The position numbers and the translations under genes were made by a program. The notes beneath the pieces were generated by a model that saw only the letters and a program-made list of their open reading frames with translations, had not been told where the DNA came from and searched no databases. 64,000 bases of DNA from Pholis gunnellus (lineage: Eukaryota > Chordata > Actinopteri > Perciformes > Pholidae): contig OU342809.1 in the NCBI GenBank assembly GCA_910591455.2, positions 9,875,815 to 9,939,814 of the forward strand, read 5' to 3'. How positions within the stretch are numbered: the first letter of the stretch is position 1; each line of letters opens with the position of its first letter. Shown here in pieces: positions 60,586 through 64,000 of the stretch.

Positions 60586-63305
60586 ATGTACATCTGGTTC
60601 ACCGTTCTAGCCGGGCTGGCTATTCTCTCCTTCTCATTCCTCAGGACATGTTTCCCTCACTTAGCCGAGGACTGCGCGTACATCCTGGCGAGCGTAAAGC
60701 TCGGCTTCAGGCTCGTCAAATACAAGAAAAGCAAACCTTTTTACAGCGTCTTGGACTGCTTTTTGGATGCAGTGAAGAGGCATCCAAGTAAGATCTTTCT
60801 GCACTTCGAAGGACGAGAATATACTTATGGAGAGGTGGATAAACAGAGCAACAAGGTGGCCAGGGCTCTGCAGGCTGAAGTCCGGCTGAAGGAGGGGGAC
60901 GCGGTTGCCTTGTTTCTGGCCAACGAGCCCAGTTTCGTGTGGACTTGGCTCGGTTTGGCCAAACTGGGTTGTCCGGCTGCTCTGCTCAACTTTAACATCA
61001 GATCCAAGTCTCTGCTGCACTGTTTCTCCTGCTGCGGGGCCAAAGTGATCATCGCCTCTCAAGGTGAGATACAGAACCGTGCAAACGCACGAGTCAGGGG
61101 CCCAGAGGAGGCGAGTAGGGGTCTTCAGCTCTCTTTGCTTCTGGGCTCTTCCACCAAATCTTTACGCATGCAAACACGTGCAAAGTACAACTATGAGGTA
61201 CTGGTACATTCAGTATTTCCATTATGTGCAACTTTCAGTGGTGCATTTACTTATTTTTTTTAGATCCTTGTACTTCTATTGTATGTTGTTTTATTCTACA
61301 TTTCGAAAGGTAAATATTGCACTTTTTACTCCATACGATTTATTTGACAGCAGCTACTGGTTACCTTTCAATAAAAATAAAAACACAACCATATGATGAA
61401 CTTCTATAATGCAGCACAAAGACCAGTGGTTTCCAAACATTATGCTTTTTTTTTTTTTACATCTAACAAGGATGCATTGTCTAGTTGGGGCTCACATGGT
61501 TTAATTTAAGTAACTGTTCAACGCTCAAAGGGATACAACTGCTAAACTAAACTACCAACAGTACAGTAATTAAGCTCCAGCTCGCACAGCTACAACAGTG
61601 AACTGCTGCTTACACATCGATACTTCAGTATTAACAGTCTAGACATGTTATACAGGACTGTCTCAGAAAATTAGAATATTGTGATAAAGTTCTTTATTTT
61701 GTGTAATGCAATTTAAAAAAAACAAAAATGTCATGCATTCTGGATTCATTACAAATCAACTGAAATATTGCAAGCCTTTTATTCTTTTAATATTGCTGAT
61801 TATGGCTTACAGCTTAAGAAAACTCAAATATCCTATCTCTAAATATTAGAATATCATGAAAAAGTATACTAGTAGGGTATTCAACTAATCACTTGAATCG
61901 TCTAATTAACTCGAAACACCTGCAAGGGTTTCCTGAGCCTTGAAAAACACTCAGCTTGGTTCAGTAAACTAAATCACACGTATGGGGATTATCACAATAT
62001 TCTAATTTTCTGAGACAGTCCTGTATTTAATAATATATCAGTCTTAGTACATTTAGTTGATAATTCACCTCAAACTATTTTGCATAAAAAACTAAATGTA
62101 TGTGTTTTTTTCTTTTTTCTTACTTCAATATAATCCTTTGACATCTGTATTCGCCTTACAGGTAATGATTGTTGAGGCGTGCAGTTTACATACAAAGCAT
62201 TTGATAGGCTAAGAACATAATCGGTCACTATCTGCCAAGAGGCCTCAAAATTAACTTTTGCCCCAAATATCCCGGTTCGTCCCACTGTCTGTGCCACTTT
62301 ATGGTCACCTTCAAGTGACGATCAGGCACACAGCAAACAGCAGAGAATACACATTGTGCATTCTTTATTTTGTCTTGAGGTTTGTGTAGGTAACAACTCT
62401 GATCACTGAGTACTAATCAGCCTTCATTAACAACCTTTACCACAGATTAAAGGTCCTTTGATTGCTTCAGTCTGCACTAGATCTGATAAAACACAATGAA
62501 CAAGATTAAAACTGAAATATGTGTTTACTGTATGATTGGAATTGTTTTTTTTGTTTGTTTTCGTCACAGTATGATTACATGGAAAGAGAACAACTGATGA
62601 CATTGAGTTACATGTCACCCAGGCCCAATCTCCACAGGATAAACCAAGGTTTCATTGTGTTCTAGATAATACAACCATTACAAAATCATATCAGTTCAAA
62701 TGTTTTGTCTCTCTGTTTGAAGAACACAGCAGTGTGATTTTAAAAGTAGTGGACTTTAGCGGGACAGTTGATGAGTCATCTTAACTAACTGCTTTCTCAG
62801 CAAAAGTGATTAATAGTGATGAAAAGTTTTATCGCCCCCCCCCCCCCATGGTTTCAGTCAGTGTGCTGTACATTCAGTCCTGATGTTAATATGAAGCACT
62901 CTGAAAACTTGTTTCTCCACTCTTCCCATTTTGGCGCTAGAGTTTCACCCCAGAGAAATGCACACATTTAGTTTCCTGCAGCATGTGCTTGTGTCCCAGT
63001 GGGATGGGAGGTAACATGAAGCCTACATGTGCTGCATTGCGCAACACAGCGCTCTTGACATATTGTGTGGAGCTTGAATGCCTCTCTGTTTGCAGAGCTG
63101 CAGGACGCTTTGGAGGAGGTTTTACCGACGCTGAGAGAGCAAGGCATCAGTGTGTACCTCATGTCCGAGACCTGCAGCATCCAGGGCATCAACACTTTGT
63201 CTGACAAGATCTCACTGGCCTCCGATCAGCCGCTGTCCCAGGACCTCAGAGCCAACGTCAACATCAGGAGCACCGCTTTGTACATCTACACGTCGGGCAC
63301 CACAG
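60586..63305 (+). CDS. slc27a2: Second slc27a2-like acyl-CoA synthetase, first two exons (cut by window end)
   Basis: Tandem paralogue of the preceding gene, same reaction expected. Exon 1 is 60586-61063 and exon 2 is 63096-63305, joined in the same phase as in the first gene; the rest lies right of base 64000. The start MYIWFTVLAGLAILSFSFL gives a membrane segment like human SLC27A2 (which begins with a similar YTVLAGL). Next come YTYGEVDKQSNKVARAL, GDAVALFLANEPSFVWTWLG, NFNIRSKSLLHCFSCCGAK, ELQDALEEVLPTL and ALYIYTSGTT, the start of the AMP-binding loop. Its N terminus is closer to mammalian SLC27A2 than the first copy's is. Intron 1 contains a MITE. No lesions are seen in the visible part. 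Confidence 0.88.
61653..62023 (+). mobile_element. 370-bp MITE, copy 3, in second slc27a2 intron 1
   Basis: Full-length element with TA flanks (61651-61652, 62024-62025), same orientation as copy 2 and almost identical to it. It is inserted in the dispersed repeat CAGTATTAACAGTCTAGACA. The neighbouring bases differ from those around copy 2. Confidence 0.92.
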
Positions 63306-64000
63306 GTACACCAGGAACACCCAGCTAAAACCAATGCAGTCTAACACAACAGTCCTGCAATACATCATAATGTTTTGCTGAAACTGTTTTTAGAGAGATT
63401 CCACTTCATGGTGACTATGAAGGCTCATTTTGTGGGGCAGTTAAACTGTATTTCCTTCTACTGAGAGGTGTGTGTTATATTTTATCCACTGCATTCATAC
63501 CAATGAGGGTGGACATTGGATTCTTCTCGGGTGCTCGCCAATGAACTGTCTTAAACTATTCAGTGGGAACTGAAACGCTTCTTAAGAGGCTCATAGTTCT
63601 GTGAAGTGTTCATGTATGTGAGCTAGTAAGATTTTAAATAGCTTGTCTACTGTTTGATAGTTTTTACCTGAATAATGTTAGCAGGTTAGGAAAAAGACTT
63701 GCACATCCAGTGTTTCTCACGCATGTGTTGAAGAGGAGCGTGATATCTTTTCACACACTGTTCTTGTCGTCAAGGCAAGACTCTTAACTCTCTCTGTAGA
63801 AACCGAAACGTTTGATGTACTCTGATAATTCTGCTCATCTTAAAGTGATGTTTCCCAAAATACTATGAACTTGAAAGGTGGCTGTAAAAAGTTTGTATTT
63901 AGCAAAAATGTTTCAACAAACAGTGGCTGCAGACAGCATTGAGGGAAAAAAAACCCCTCATCAGATCACCTACTTGTGAGGTCAGCTGAGTACTACATTC
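63306..64000 (+). other. Start of intron 2 of second slc27a2-like gene
   Basis: No exon is visible before the window end. The third exon, expected to begin with GFPKAA-type sequence, was not found. Confidence 0.6.

Overview
The window is vertebrate nuclear DNA, most likely from a percomorph-type teleost fish. Genes are split into many short exons with GT-AG introns, often only 80-1,500 bp long. Repeats are typical of fish: a LINE L2 3' end with the GAATTGAATT-type tail, tRNA-derived SINE remnants, Tc1/mariner-like MITEs, and (TA)n, (CA)n and (GA)n microsatellites. All gene calls rest on translated exons compared with remembered vertebrate families; exon borders were placed by hand from splice sites and reading frame, and no search was run.

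Layout. (1) 1-4.8 kb, minus: ctdspl2, 5' part only; the last exons lie left of base 1. (2) 5.76-17.8 kb: a tandem segmental duplication, each unit carrying a complete sqor gene on the minus strand, with L2 LINE fragments at the left flank and extra repeats in different introns. (3) 20.4-32.0 kb, plus: a complete 27-exon atp8b4-type P4-ATPase, predicted at 1,200 aa. (4) 33.4-36.9 kb, minus: galk2, 10 coding exons, 458 aa. (5) 38.7-50.6 kb, plus: cep152, 28 coding exons, about 1,671 aa. (6) 51.9-58.2 kb, plus: slc27a2 (610 aa), followed from 60.6 kb by the first two coding exons of a second slc27a2-like gene cut by the window end.

The genes do not form a pathway. They share conserved synteny: the human counterparts CTDSPL2, SQOR, CEP152, GALK2, ATP8B4 and SLC27A2 all lie in chromosome 15q15-q21. 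Several are housekeeping or metabolic: sulfide oxidation (sqor), lipid flipping (atp8b4), galactose or GalNAc phosphorylation (galk2), centriole duplication (cep152), and very-long-chain fatty acid activation (slc27a2).

The most notable points are: the two sqor copies, one of which has a damaged FAD-binding strand; three near-identical 370-bp MITEs within 11 kb; a perfect 28-bp-arm hairpin in atp8b4 intron 1; two consecutive mini-introns of cep152 that are stop-free and multiples of three, one with a GC donor; a cep152 intron made almost wholly of a repeat; and an RFX X-box, SBF and ETS cluster between galk2 and cep152. I saw no undescribed multi-gene system.
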